The translations under genes and the position numbers were made by a program. Shown here in pieces: positions 1-7,737 of a stretch of 63,449 bases of DNA. The notes beneath the pieces were generated by a model. The model was given only the letters and a program-made list of their open reading frames with translations. It was not told where the DNA came from and did not search any database. Source of the DNA: Myxococcota bacterium (lineage in GTDB: Bacteria > Myxococcota_A > Polyangia > Polyangiales > Houyiibacteriaceae); NCBI GenBank assembly GCA_028284955.1, contig JANQQS010000168.1, forward strand, positions 1 to 63,449, given 5' to 3'. The stretch's first letter is position 1. Each line of letters opens with the position of its first letter.

Positions 1-16
1 AGGTTTTTGTGACTGG

Positions 17-95
17 AGCTGTGCAAGGCGGAGCGGACGTAGTCCGTGGAGCTGCACAGGTCTCGGCGCAGTACGGGTCCGAAGGACCCTAGTCC
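17..95. repeat. Short stacked hairpins downstream of bamD
   Basis: Three stem-loops are visible. CTGTGCA at 19-25 pairs with TGCACAG at 53-59 and encloses CGGAC (34-38), loop GTA, GTCCG (42-46). Next comes GGGTCC (75-80), loop GAA, GGACCC (84-89). The three-base loops and the GCGGA...TCCGTGG outline resemble hairpin h4 of the large mosaics at 5.2 and 24.3 kb, so this may be a diverged fragment of that family. It lies at the 3' end of bamD and could also act as a weak terminator. The rest of positions 1-127 shows no gene. Confidence 0.45.
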
Positions 96-127
96 AGCCG
101 CGTTCGGGGCAAAAGGCCACCGCTCTA

Positions 128-979
128 CTAGCTGGCTGCTAGCTCCGAGAGAGCCTTGCGGGCTTCTTTCGCTTCGTCGCTCTTGGGAAAATCAGCGACT
201 ACTTTTTGCAATACTTCCCGGGCTTCATTGGTTTTGTGCATTTTGATGTAGGTGGTGCCCAGCAAGAGCATCGCCTCTGCTTCTACGCCGCTTCCTTGAT
301 ACGCCGTCACGAGGGTCTTGAGTCGCCCGACGGTGGCTGGATATGCGTCTCGCCGAAGATAAAACTTCGCGACATAAAGTTCGTGCTCGGCCAACATGCG
401 AAGCACCTGGACCACGAGTTTGTTGGCTTCAGGAATGCGGTTGCTTTTGGGGTAGTCCAAAATAAATCGGCGAAGTTGACGCAATGCATCGCGCGCAGGC
501 TGCTGGTCTCGCTCGTGCGCAGGAGGTGCGAGGAACCAATCGTCTGGAATCTGCTTCACGTAACACTCGGCGATTCGAAAACGTGCGTACTGAACTTGAG
601 AATGCGACGGTCGAAACCGAACGAACTGTCGATACGCAGACACCGCTTCGATGTATTCTTTTTCTTCGAACTTGCAGTCAGCTGCACGCAGCTCGGCGAG
701 GGCAGCGAACCGGCTGTACGGGAACTCTCGACGAACGCGACGAAAGGCAGGCCCCGCTTCCAAACAGTCGCCCTTTCGATACGCCGCTAAAGCTCCCGCG
801 TAGTTTTGTTGGGCCGTTTCTCCGTATGATTTCCCCGGACCCGACCCCGCAGTTGCCCCTCCGCATCCTTCGACACCAACGAAGGTGGAGAACGCTATTG
901 CCGAGACAAAGCCGATCCACATCGGGGCTCGGGCAGTGTAACGATGTGAGAGCTGCGGCCATGGGTCTCGATAGTTCAT
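128..979 (-). CDS. bamD: Outer membrane assembly lipoprotein BamD-like (YfiO), 283 aa
   Basis: BamD is a periplasm-facing lipoprotein of the BAM complex that folds outer-membrane barrels. The protein carries a hydrophobic segment ending in VEGC, a plausible lipobox. It then has tetratricopeptide-like helical repeats with the BamD pattern: an A..Y..G repeat, RREFPYSRFAALAELRAADC, and later LDYPKSNRIPEANKLV and VADFPKSDEAKEARKAL. The length fits the family. The reading frame stays open upstream to 1366, but that part overlaps the divergent gene at 1293 and is low-complexity, so it is not used. The start at 979 is a choice; 922, which begins directly at the signal peptide, is an alternative. Neither has a strong ribosome site. 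The next gene is divergent. Confidence 0.8.
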   Translation of the reverse strand: MNYRDPWPQLSHRYTARAPMWIGFVSAIAFSTFVGVEGCGGATAGSGPGKSYGETAQQNYAGALAAYRKGDCLEAGPAFRRVRREFPYSRFAALAELRAADCKFEEKEYIEAVSAYRQFVRFRPSHSQVQYARFRIAECYVKQIPDDWFLAPPAHERDQQPARDALRQLRRFILDYPKSNRIPEANKLVVQVLRMLAEHELYVAKFYLRRDAYPATVGRLKTLVTAYQGSGVEAEAMLLLGTTYIKMHKTNEAREVLQKVVADFPKSDEAKEARKALSELAAS

Positions 980-1292
980 GCGTAGCCGGGATGTACCGCA
1001 GACGTTGGATTGGAACAACCGGAGGGGTGGCTGGTTTCGCGCTCGTGAGGGTGAGGAGGTCTCGGGTGGGAAACTTCGTCGGGTGGCACGCACCGCAGGC
1101 CTATGCGAAACTAAAGCAATAAATAGGAGGCTTTGATTAGCTAGAAAGTTCTGTCGTATGCGAGATGTCCCCGATCGGGCGTCATGCGCGCTCGATGTTG
1201 CTAGAACGGCTGTTCGCACTGTCGCACCCGCTCGCGCGATAGTCGCGTCTGGCCCCAAGACCCTCTTTCGGGCCAAGTTCCTGACGGCAAAG

Positions 1293-2060
1293 ATGTTGTG
1301 GGGCGCAGTCGCTCTGACGGGAAGTTCGGTTTTCGGTTGGTGGCCGCAGATCGCGCGCGCGTCCACCTACTACGAGGCCCTCGATACGTACGAACGAGGT
1401 CGGCGCGATACAGCGATCCGGCAGTTTGAACACGCGCTAAAAAACCCAAACAACGGACCGTATCAACTGGCCACGATCTACGTGCACCTCGGCGTACTTC
1501 GCTTGCACGTTGGTCGCTACAAACTCGCCTACCACGCGTTCGATCGCGCGCTCGCCATTCGCCGTTCTATTCGGCTCCCCGCGGGGGCGCCCGCCAGCGC
1601 GCGCCGCATGTTTCGTCGCGTGTCCGAGCGGCGAAGGAAATCGATACGCGTTGCCGTGCGCCTTCCCCGAAAAGTCGCCTATGGGCGCCACACCACGATC
1701 CGGCTGCGTGCGCTGCATCAGCCTCGAGGCTTGGTTCGCGCAGCCCGCGTCAAGGTTCACCCGGCCGGAAGTCAGACCGCATCTTGGCGCCGGGAAGTCG
1801 AGCTCGAGCGGGGGATGACCCCGGTGGTTCTGCCTGCGTCGTTGTGGAGAGGCACGCGGGCGCTCGACCTCGAGGTGGAGCTTCTCGATGAATACGGAGG
1901 AACCGTAGCGGTTGCCGAACGTTTGGTGCGCAGTTTGGGCCTGTCCGGGCCACCGCGAGGTACCGTTTCCAAAGCGCACCGTTCCGGTGGGGCTATTGCA
2001 AACAGATCGGGGATGCACGTTCGCAAAAAACGTCTCGGGCAATCCCGCGTTAGACGCTGA
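1293..2060 (+). CDS. Secreted TPR-containing protein of unknown function, 255 aa
   Basis: The start at 1293 gives an N-terminal hydrophobic signal (MLWGAVALTGSSVFGWW, cleavage near ARAS), so export to the periplasm is likely. Residues of about 25-90 form one or two tetratricopeptide repeats (YYEALDTYERGRRDTAIRQF, then YVHLGVLRLHVGRYKLAYHA). The remainder is basic and beta-rich, ending in an Arg/Lys-rich tail. No catalytic motif is seen. The frame is open from 1158, but that extension overlaps the divergent bamD upstream region and looks non-coding. Its 3' end overlaps the convergent TPP enzyme by 11 bp. A protein-interaction role in the envelope is an inference from the TPR only. Confidence 0.6.
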   Translation: MLWGAVALTGSSVFGWWPQIARASTYYEALDTYERGRRDTAIRQFEHALKNPNNGPYQLATIYVHLGVLRLHVGRYKLAYHAFDRALAIRRSIRLPAGAPASARRMFRRVSERRRKSIRVAVRLPRKVAYGRHTTIRLRALHQPRGLVRAARVKVHPAGSQTASWRREVELERGMTPVVLPASLWRGTRALDLEVELLDEYGGTVAVAERLVRSLGLSGPPRGTVSKAHRSGGAIANRSGMHVRKKRLGQSRVRR

Positions 2061-3672
2061 TTGCGTTCTTCCGGAAACCGCTCTCTCCGATCTGAACGTT
2101 TACCAGCGCGGGACGGTCGCACGAAAATGCGTTTTCCAGCGCCGCCTGCAACTCCGAAACCGTCGACGCCCAAAACCCGACCCCGCCGCACGCGTCCACG
2201 ACGCGATCGTATCGAGTGAAATCAAGCTTCGTCGCGACCGAACGAGATTCGCCAAACATCTGGACCTGGCCTCGCCGAATTTGAGTCCACGCGCCGTCGT
2301 TTCCAACGATACCCACCACCGGAATGTTTTGGCGCGCCATGGCTTCCCACTCCATCGCGTGCAAACCAAACGATCCGTCTCCGTACATTATGATCACGCG
2401 CGCGTTCGGTCGCACCAACTTGGCCGCCATCGCGTAGCCTGGACCCACCCCGAGAGTGCCCAATGGCCCTGGATCCATCCACACCCCGGGCCAACTTACG
2501 GGAAGTGAATACGCCGCGGTTGCCACGAAGTCCCCACCGTCGCCAATCACAACAGAGTCTTCCTCGAGGTACTTCGCGGTTTCTGCGCACACCCGGAGCG
2601 GATTGGGAGGGTCGTCGTTTGACTGGAGCTCGGACTGCATCGCAGCCAGCTGACGGTTTTCTTGCTCACGCACTTTGGCAATCCAATCGTCCGCGTTGCT
2701 CTGAGGTGCGCTGCGGGCGATCGCCTGCAGCGTCAAACCGCTATCCGCAGGAATGCCGACGTCGACGTGCCGATTTTTTCCGATTTCCGACCCTTCGAGG
2801 TCCACCTGTACGACCTTTGCGTCCTTTGCGATCGCCGTGCCGTACGTGAGCCGAAAGTCGAACGGTGTCCCGAACACCAAAACGAGGTCTGCCTCGGAAA
2901 GTGCAAAGCGCCGAACTCGACGAAAAAAGCAAGGGTGGTCCCAGGGAAGCGCGCCGCGCGCCATTCCGTTCACAAACGCTGGCATCGGAACGCGCGCCAA
3001 AAAATCGCCGAGTGCGTTTTGCGCGGGCGAACATCGCAACTGGGAGCCGACGATTGCCACCGGCCGCTCAGACATTTTGAGCAATGCGTTGACGCTATCC
3101 ACCGCGGCTGGATCAGGAGACGGCGAATGAATCGGCCGGGATCCGGTAGCGCGAACAAGCTGTGCATCGTCGATCCAGTTCATCAATACATCGAGAGGAA
3201 ACTCCAAAAAAACCGGCCCTGGCACGCCGGTTAGGGCGGCTCGAAACGCGCTCGCCAGATATTCCTCGATACGTCGCGTCTCGGTTACCGTGGCGGACCA
3301 TTTGGTGATCGACGACATCAGTGCGACATGGTCCATGTCCTGCAGTGATCCCATATGCCGATTCGGCCATGGCCCTGCGCCACCCAGAACCACCATGGGG
3401 ACTCCTGCGCGCTGCGCATTGGCGACTGCGGTCACCACGTCGGTGACGCCCGGGCCGGCCGTCACCAGGGCCACCCCCGGTCGCCCTGTCATGCGTGCGT
3501 AGGCGTCCGCGGCGTGACCCGCGGTTTGCTCGTGGCGCACGTCCACCACCCGAATCCCTTCGTCGAGGCAACCGTCGTAAATGTGCTGGATATGCCCGCC
3601 GCAAAGGGTGAATACGTGGCCGATTCCCTCGGATCGGAGTACTCGGGCGACGATTCTTCCGCCGTGATTCAT
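2050..3672 (-). CDS. Thiamine-pyrophosphate enzyme, acetolactate synthase / 2-hydroxyacyl-CoA lyase-like, 540 aa
   Basis: All three domains of the pyruvate-oxidase/acetolactate-synthase superfamily are present. The N-terminal PYR domain has GGHIQHIYDG and the cofactor-activating Glu in RHEQTAGHAADAYAR, followed by LVTAGPGVTD. A central domain follows. The C-terminal PP domain carries the metal/TPP motif GDGSFGLHAMEWEAMARQN ending in GNDGAW. Members decarboxylate or ligate 2-oxo or 2-hydroxyacyl substrates; which reaction this one performs cannot be read from sequence. The start at 3672 has a good ribosome site (GGAAGG). No small regulatory subunit lies beside it, so branched-chain biosynthesis is not favoured. 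It stands alone and overlaps its convergent neighbour by 11 bp. Confidence 0.8.
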   Translation of the reverse strand: MNHGGRIVARVLRSEGIGHVFTLCGGHIQHIYDGCLDEGIRVVDVRHEQTAGHAADAYARMTGRPGVALVTAGPGVTDVVTAVANAQRAGVPMVVLGGAGPWPNRHMGSLQDMDHVALMSSITKWSATVTETRRIEEYLASAFRAALTGVPGPVFLEFPLDVLMNWIDDAQLVRATGSRPIHSPSPDPAAVDSVNALLKMSERPVAIVGSQLRCSPAQNALGDFLARVPMPAFVNGMARGALPWDHPCFFRRVRRFALSEADLVLVFGTPFDFRLTYGTAIAKDAKVVQVDLEGSEIGKNRHVDVGIPADSGLTLQAIARSAPQSNADDWIAKVREQENRQLAAMQSELQSNDDPPNPLRVCAETAKYLEEDSVVIGDGGDFVATAAYSLPVSWPGVWMDPGPLGTLGVGPGYAMAAKLVRPNARVIIMYGDGSFGLHAMEWEAMARQNIPVVGIVGNDGAWTQIRRGQVQMFGESRSVATKLDFTRYDRVVDACGGVGFWASTVSELQAALENAFSCDRPALVNVQIGESGFRKNAISV

Positions 3673-3790
3673 AGGGCACCTTCCACGCTGAGCGAATTCC
3701 CGTTTGGGTAAATTCACTTTGGCAAGATTTCTGTTGGTGTGGTGTCTGGCTTTGAGCTAGTCGTTAGAGTCTTTCACAAGGAACCGCGTC

Positions 3791-4303
3791 ATGCAGCATT
3801 CCAATCTAGAATGGTCTTGCAGGCCGTACGCAGAGCTCGATCGGGACGAGCTCTACGCAATGCTCCGACTCAGGGCTCGCGTGTTCATTGTGGAACAGCA
3901 ATGCGCGTACCTCGACCTTGATGATTGGGACCAGCGCGCCTGGCATATTTTCGGAAAGGATGCGAGCGGCCGCGTGTTCGCGTATCTGCGCCTTACCGCC
4001 CCAGGAACTCGTTTCGCAGAACCGTCTATCGGCAGAGTTGTCACCGACCCCAGCGTGCGTGGGTTGGGGTTGGGCCGTACGCTGATGCACAAAGGGCTTG
4101 ATACGGCGACGCGTCTGTATCGAAGCAAGCCCCTGCGGGTGGCTGCGCAAATGCGACTGGAATCGTTCTATCGAGAGTTTGGCTTTCGTCGCGTAGGAAA
4201 CCCCTACGACGAAGATGGGATCGCGCATGTGGGCATGATTCGGTTTCCTCGGTCAACGCAGAACCCCAACTCCACCCTCCCTCAGGGCACTCTGCCGGCT
4301 TAA
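3791..4303 (+). CDS. elaA: GNAT-family N-acetyltransferase, ElaA type, 170 aa
   Basis: The short GNAT fold has the ElaA signature. The stretch RARVFIVEQQCAYLDLDDWD near the N-terminus matches the ElaA VFxVEQxCxYxDxDxxD motif. The acetyl-CoA pyrophosphate loop RGLGLGRTLM is at about residue 95, and FYREFGFRRVG is near the C-terminus. Proteins of this family use acetyl-CoA in the cytoplasm; the physiological acceptor is not established. The length of 170 aa is slightly above E. coli ElaA, owing to a polar tail. The next gene starts 30 bp downstream on the same strand. Confidence 0.85.
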   Translation: MQHSNLEWSCRPYAELDRDELYAMLRLRARVFIVEQQCAYLDLDDWDQRAWHIFGKDASGRVFAYLRLTAPGTRFAEPSIGRVVTDPSVRGLGLGRTLMHKGLDTATRLYRSKPLRVAAQMRLESFYREFGFRRVGNPYDEDGIAHVGMIRFPRSTQNPNSTLPQGTLPA

Positions 4304-4333
4304 GACACACCCAGGCGTTGCATCCTCTAAGAG

Positions 4334-5239
4334 ATGGGCCATTCTAAAGACGCCATGACGGACGTCGTAGAGGTGCTCAAAGCGGGAACCGTCCTTGAGC
4401 AAAAGGTTCGAATCCAAAAAATCATCGGTATGGGACGGAATTGTGTCGTCTATGCGGGCGACCATATCACTCGGCCGTGTCGCGTTGCGGTTAAGATGGT
4501 TCGCCCCGACAAAGCTCACGTGGCTGGCGCGCAGGAGCGTTTTTTGCAAGCTATTCGGGCCGAACAGGAGCTGATGCATCCGCACATCTGCGCGATACTT
4601 GATCAGGGGAATCATGAGGGGATTCCGTATGCGATCATGGAGCGCATCGACGGGGAGGATCTGCGCGCTCGCGTGACCCGTGAAGGCGCCCTCGACTACG
4701 ACGCGATTCTGCACATTCTCGATTCGGTTCTCGCCGCTCTCGGTTTCGCGCATGAACACAACGTGTTGCATCAAGATGTACGTCCCGAGCGCGTGTTGCT
4801 CGTGGCGAGCGACGGTGGGCAGCGCGTCAAGGTGATCGGATTCGGGTGCGAAAATAGCGACGCGATCAACGGAAGCGCAGCCAACGCGTCAGACCTCGCA
4901 TTTTGCGCCCCCGAACAGCTGCGCCGGCATGCCTACGGCTGCGAAGCGGATCTTTACTCAGTCGGCGCGCTGGCCCACTACTTGATCGCTGGCGAAGCCC
5001 CCTACCCACAAGCCAGCGTGCAAGACCTCATCGGACAAATCGAAGCCGAGACACGCCCGCGTGTTCAAACGCTGCGCCACGACGTGCCGAGAGCGATGGA
5101 GCGGTTTGTAGAACGCGCGCTGGCTCCACACCCCGATGATCGGTACGCAGACGCCACGCAGATGCGCGAAGCACTCCGGCGCGCGTGCAGCAACTTCAAT
5201 AGCATACCCACCGGACAAACCGCGGCGCTGTTAATTTGA
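4334..5239 (+). CDS. Predicted Ser/Thr pseudokinase, 301 aa
   Basis: The whole gene is one Hanks-type kinase domain. The glycine loop is degenerate (IGMGRNCVVY, 31-40). The ATP-anchoring Lys is kept (VAVK, K54). The catalytic loop HRDxKxxN reads HQDVRPER (146-153), so it retains the Asp but loses the Lys and the metal-binding Asn. The metal-binding DFG reads GFG (169-171). APE is kept (192-194). Loss of both metal ligands predicts little or no phosphotransfer, so a scaffold or ligand-sensing role is the inference. There is no transmembrane or sensor domain. Its stop codon TGA is the first base of hairpin h1 of the following repeat mosaic. A start at codon 8 (4355) is also possible. Confidence 0.8.
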   Translation: MGHSKDAMTDVVEVLKAGTVLEQKVRIQKIIGMGRNCVVYAGDHITRPCRVAVKMVRPDKAHVAGAQERFLQAIRAEQELMHPHICAILDQGNHEGIPYAIMERIDGEDLRARVTREGALDYDAILHILDSVLAALGFAHEHNVLHQDVRPERVLLVASDGGQRVKVIGFGCENSDAINGSAANASDLAFCAPEQLRRHAYGCEADLYSVGALAHYLIAGEAPYPQASVQDLIGQIEAETRPRVQTLRHDVPRAMERFVERALAPHPDDRYADATQMREALRRACSNFNSIPTGQTAALLI

Positions 5240-6330
5240 GGGTCTGGCACCCAGACCCTCTCGTCGGGGTACGACCCCGCCGATTCACCCAAACTCCCCC
5301 GCCAGGCTGCACGTGACCTGGTCGCGTAAGTGGTGTGCTGCCGGGGCCCCGTCGCGGAGCGATGGGGCGGCCGCGCAAGCGGTCGGAGTCGGGAGGGGGA
5401 CCCGCGCGGGTCGAACCCGCGTGGGGGAGGGTTTGCCTCAAACCCTCCAGACACCACAGCTCCCCCGCCAGGCTGCACGTGACCTGGTCGCGTAAGTGGT
5501 GTGCTGCCGGGGCCCCGTCGCGGAGCGATGGGGCGGCCGCGCAAGCGGCCGGACAGGGACCGAGTCAGTCTTTCCACAGACACAGATGGAACAGCTGAAC
5601 AGCTCATCGAACTGCAGTTCACCGAACCGCAGCTCATCGGACCACAGCTCACCCGAGAAACACGGCACGAAGAAAGCCGCTCACCGCGAGCACCGCACGA
5701 AGAGAGCAAGGGGGCGCAGGGACCCCCGCGCAGCGCGAAGCGGCGTCGGGAGGGGGGCCCCTGTCGGGTTGTACCCGACAGGGGGGAGGGGCTGCGGTCA
5801 GCCCCTCCGAGGAACAAACGGGCCCCCGCGCAGCGCGCAGCGGCGTCGGGAGGGGGCCCCCGCGGCTGTGTTTTTTAGGGTTTGGCACCCAAACCCTCTC
5901 GTCGGGGTACGACCCCGCCGATTCACCCAAGCTCCCCCGCCAGGCTGCACGTGTTTTGGTTGCGTGGGGGTGAGCTGCTGGGGCCCCGCCACCAAACGAA
6001 CCCCCTGCCAGCAAGAGCAAGGGGGCGTAGGGGCCCCCGCGCAGCGCGCAGCGGCGTCGGGAGGGGGGCCCCGCGGCAGTGTCGTTTTAGGGTTTGGCAC
6101 CCAAACCCTCTCGTCGGGGTACGACCCCGCCGATTCACCCAAGCTCCCCCGCCAGGATGCACGTGTTTTGGTTGCGTGGGGGTAAACTGTAGGGGCCCCG
6201 CCACCAAACGAACCCCCCGCCAGCAAGAGCAAGGGGGCGTAGGGGCCCCCGCGCAGCGCGCAGCGGCGTCGGGAGGGGGGCCCCGCGGAATCGTATTCCG
6301 TGGGGGGAGGGGCTGCGGCCAGCCCCTCCA
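5239..6330. repeat. Hairpin mosaic array 1 (about 1.1 kb, non-coding, stacked stem-loops)
   Basis: This is a gene-free stretch between the 3' ends of two convergent genes, built from repeated stem-loops in fixed order. h1 is AGGGTCTGG/CCAGACCCT at 5239-5259 and AGGGTTTGG/CCAAACCCT at 5877-5897 and 6089-6109. h2 is CGGGGT-ACG-ACCCCG at 5265-5279 and after each h1. A conserved linker (ATTCACCCAA, CTCCCCCGCCAGG, TGCACGTG) follows. h3a is GCCCCGTCGC/GCGATGGGGC at 5346-5368. h3b is GGCCGC-GCAA-GCGGTC at 5369-5384 and GGCCGC-GCAA-GCGGCC at 5535-5550. h4 is at 5405-5421, 5761-5781 and 6286-6300. h5 is at 5426-5448, 5785-5808 and 6306-6329. The linker occurs four times. Long open frames here are by-products of composition. 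The same units recur at 24.3 kb and 63.4 kb. Confidence 0.9.
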
Positions 6331-6351
6331 AAACAACTGCGGACGGCTTCG

Positions 6352-7524
6352 CTATTCGGCGTCCGCGTTGGCAGAGGCTGATGCTTCGGCTTTTTTGTCG
6401 CCGCTGGCTGCCGCGGCTACTTTTTTCTTATCTTTTGCGGCTGCAGCTGCGGCGCGCCGTTCGGCAGCAGCTTCTTGCCGCCGCGCAGCGGCTTCTTGTC
6501 TGCGCTGTTGTCTGGCGTCAGACGCTTCTTGAGCCTTCTTTTGGCGTTCGGCAGCGGCTTCTTGCCTACGTTGCTGTCGTTCGGCGGCGGCTTCCTGAGC
6601 TTTCTTTTGGCGTTCGGCGGCGGCGGCTTGTCTACGCTGCTGTCGCTCCGCGGCGGCTTCTTGTCGTTGTTTCTCTCGCTCTGCTTTTGCGGCAAGTCGA
6701 GCGGCTTGGCGCTCTTTTCTGGCTTTTTCCCGCTCTGCGGCGGCTTGTTTTCTGGCTTCTAGCGCGGCGGCTTGTCGCTCGCGGCGCTCCGCGATCCGCG
6801 CTTGTCGTCGTTCCTCGGCCTCTTTTTTGTCTTTCTCTGCTTTGGCTTTGGCGGCTCGCCGCCGTGTCTGGAACATTGCGCGTCGGGCTTGGAAGTGTCC
6901 GTCTCCGCTCTCTCGAATAAGCGCTTGGGCTTCCGCGGTCGCCATCCATCGACCCGGGAAATACACATATTTTCGACCTCGCTGATTCCAATGCGCACGG
7001 ACGAACACCTGGTCGTCGCGGTCTTGTTCCCACCGGCCAGCGGTCCACGCCCACGAGTCACCTTTGCGTTCCCAATGTCCGGCGACCCAGAAATGGGCGG
7101 GGCTTGGCGCCTCCGGCTTTGTTTCCGCTTTGGCTTCCGGGGGCTGTTCTTCGACGATGATTTCTGCGCTCGCGGACGCTGTGGCGGCGCTAGCTGTGTT
7201 CGTCGCAGTCGGGGCGGCCGATGTCGAAGGTGCGGCCGCCGGAGTCGTTGATGGTTGGCTTACCGCCTGTTGGTTTGCGTCGACTGCGGCAGTTTCGGGC
7301 GCGGTTGATTCCGGAGCGCCGGTTTCGGGCTGGGTCGCTGCGACCGGCGACGTTTCCTCTGCGCTCGCGCCGTTCTCCGGCGTGGTGTTGTGATGATGTA
7401 CGGTCGGGTAGCAGCCGGTGACCGCAATTGCACAAAGCCACAGTATTATCGGGCGCTTGACTTTCGTAGTACGTTTGGAATCAGGGATTTTGACCTCTGC
7501 ACGCATGGTTGATTCTCCGATCAT
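6352..7524 (-). CDS. YXWGXW-type lipoprotein with long Ala/Arg/Gln/Glu coiled-coil tail, 390 aa
   Basis: The start at 7524 has a GGGAGG ribosome site. A signal peptide ends in the lipobox AVTGC near residue 38, so it is a predicted lipoprotein. An Ala/Thr/Pro/Ser-rich linker follows. Next is a Trp-rich segment (HFWVAGHWERKGDSWAWTAG, then GRWEQ and later PGRWM) that matches the YXWGXW repeat family, of unknown function. The last 170 residues are an extreme charged coiled-coil with internal tandem copies of AAAERQQRRQ and AAAERQKKAQE. Envelope localisation is supported; function is not. It is convergent with the pseudokinase across the hairpin mosaic, and its stop lies about 20 bp from the last hairpin. 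Confidence 0.75.
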   Translation of the reverse strand: MIGESTMRAEVKIPDSKRTTKVKRPIILWLCAIAVTGCYPTVHHHNTTPENGASAEETSPVAATQPETGAPESTAPETAAVDANQQAVSQPSTTPAAAPSTSAAPTATNTASAATASASAEIIVEEQPPEAKAETKPEAPSPAHFWVAGHWERKGDSWAWTAGRWEQDRDDQVFVRAHWNQRGRKYVYFPGRWMATAEAQALIRESGDGHFQARRAMFQTRRRAAKAKAEKDKKEAEERRQARIAERRERQAAALEARKQAAAEREKARKERQAARLAAKAEREKQRQEAAAERQQRRQAAAAERQKKAQEAAAERQQRRQEAAAERQKKAQEASDARQQRRQEAAARRQEAAAERRAAAAAAKDKKKVAAAASGDKKAEASASANADAE

Positions 7525-7737
7525 CCTGGCCTCCCACCTTTGATGACAGTCTTGCAGAGTACACCTTTATCGAACTAGGGGGTACGCCGGCCGCGGTTCC
7601 TGAACAGTTTCCGTAACGTGCGTCACCAAATGATGTCGCTTGTGACGCTGGCTGACCCCTGTTTCGGCCGAACGGCCTGTTTTTCCGCGTGCTTGGGCGC
7701 TTGACACACCAAACCTCTGGCTCGTAGATAACGGCCG

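Noticed and set aside
128-1366. Long form of BamD starting at 1366
   Set aside because: The extra 129 residues overlap the divergent TPR gene, are Arg/Ser-rich without structure, and lie before the signal peptide.
5239-6330. CRISPR array
   Set aside because: Repeats vary in length and sequence, spacing is irregular, the units are stacked palindromes, and no cas gene is present.
5496-6532. Several overlapping open frames inside hairpin mosaic 1
   Set aside because: They translate the repeated stems into low-complexity Pro/Arg/Gly peptides in all frames, as expected from GC-rich stem-loops; no ribosome sites.
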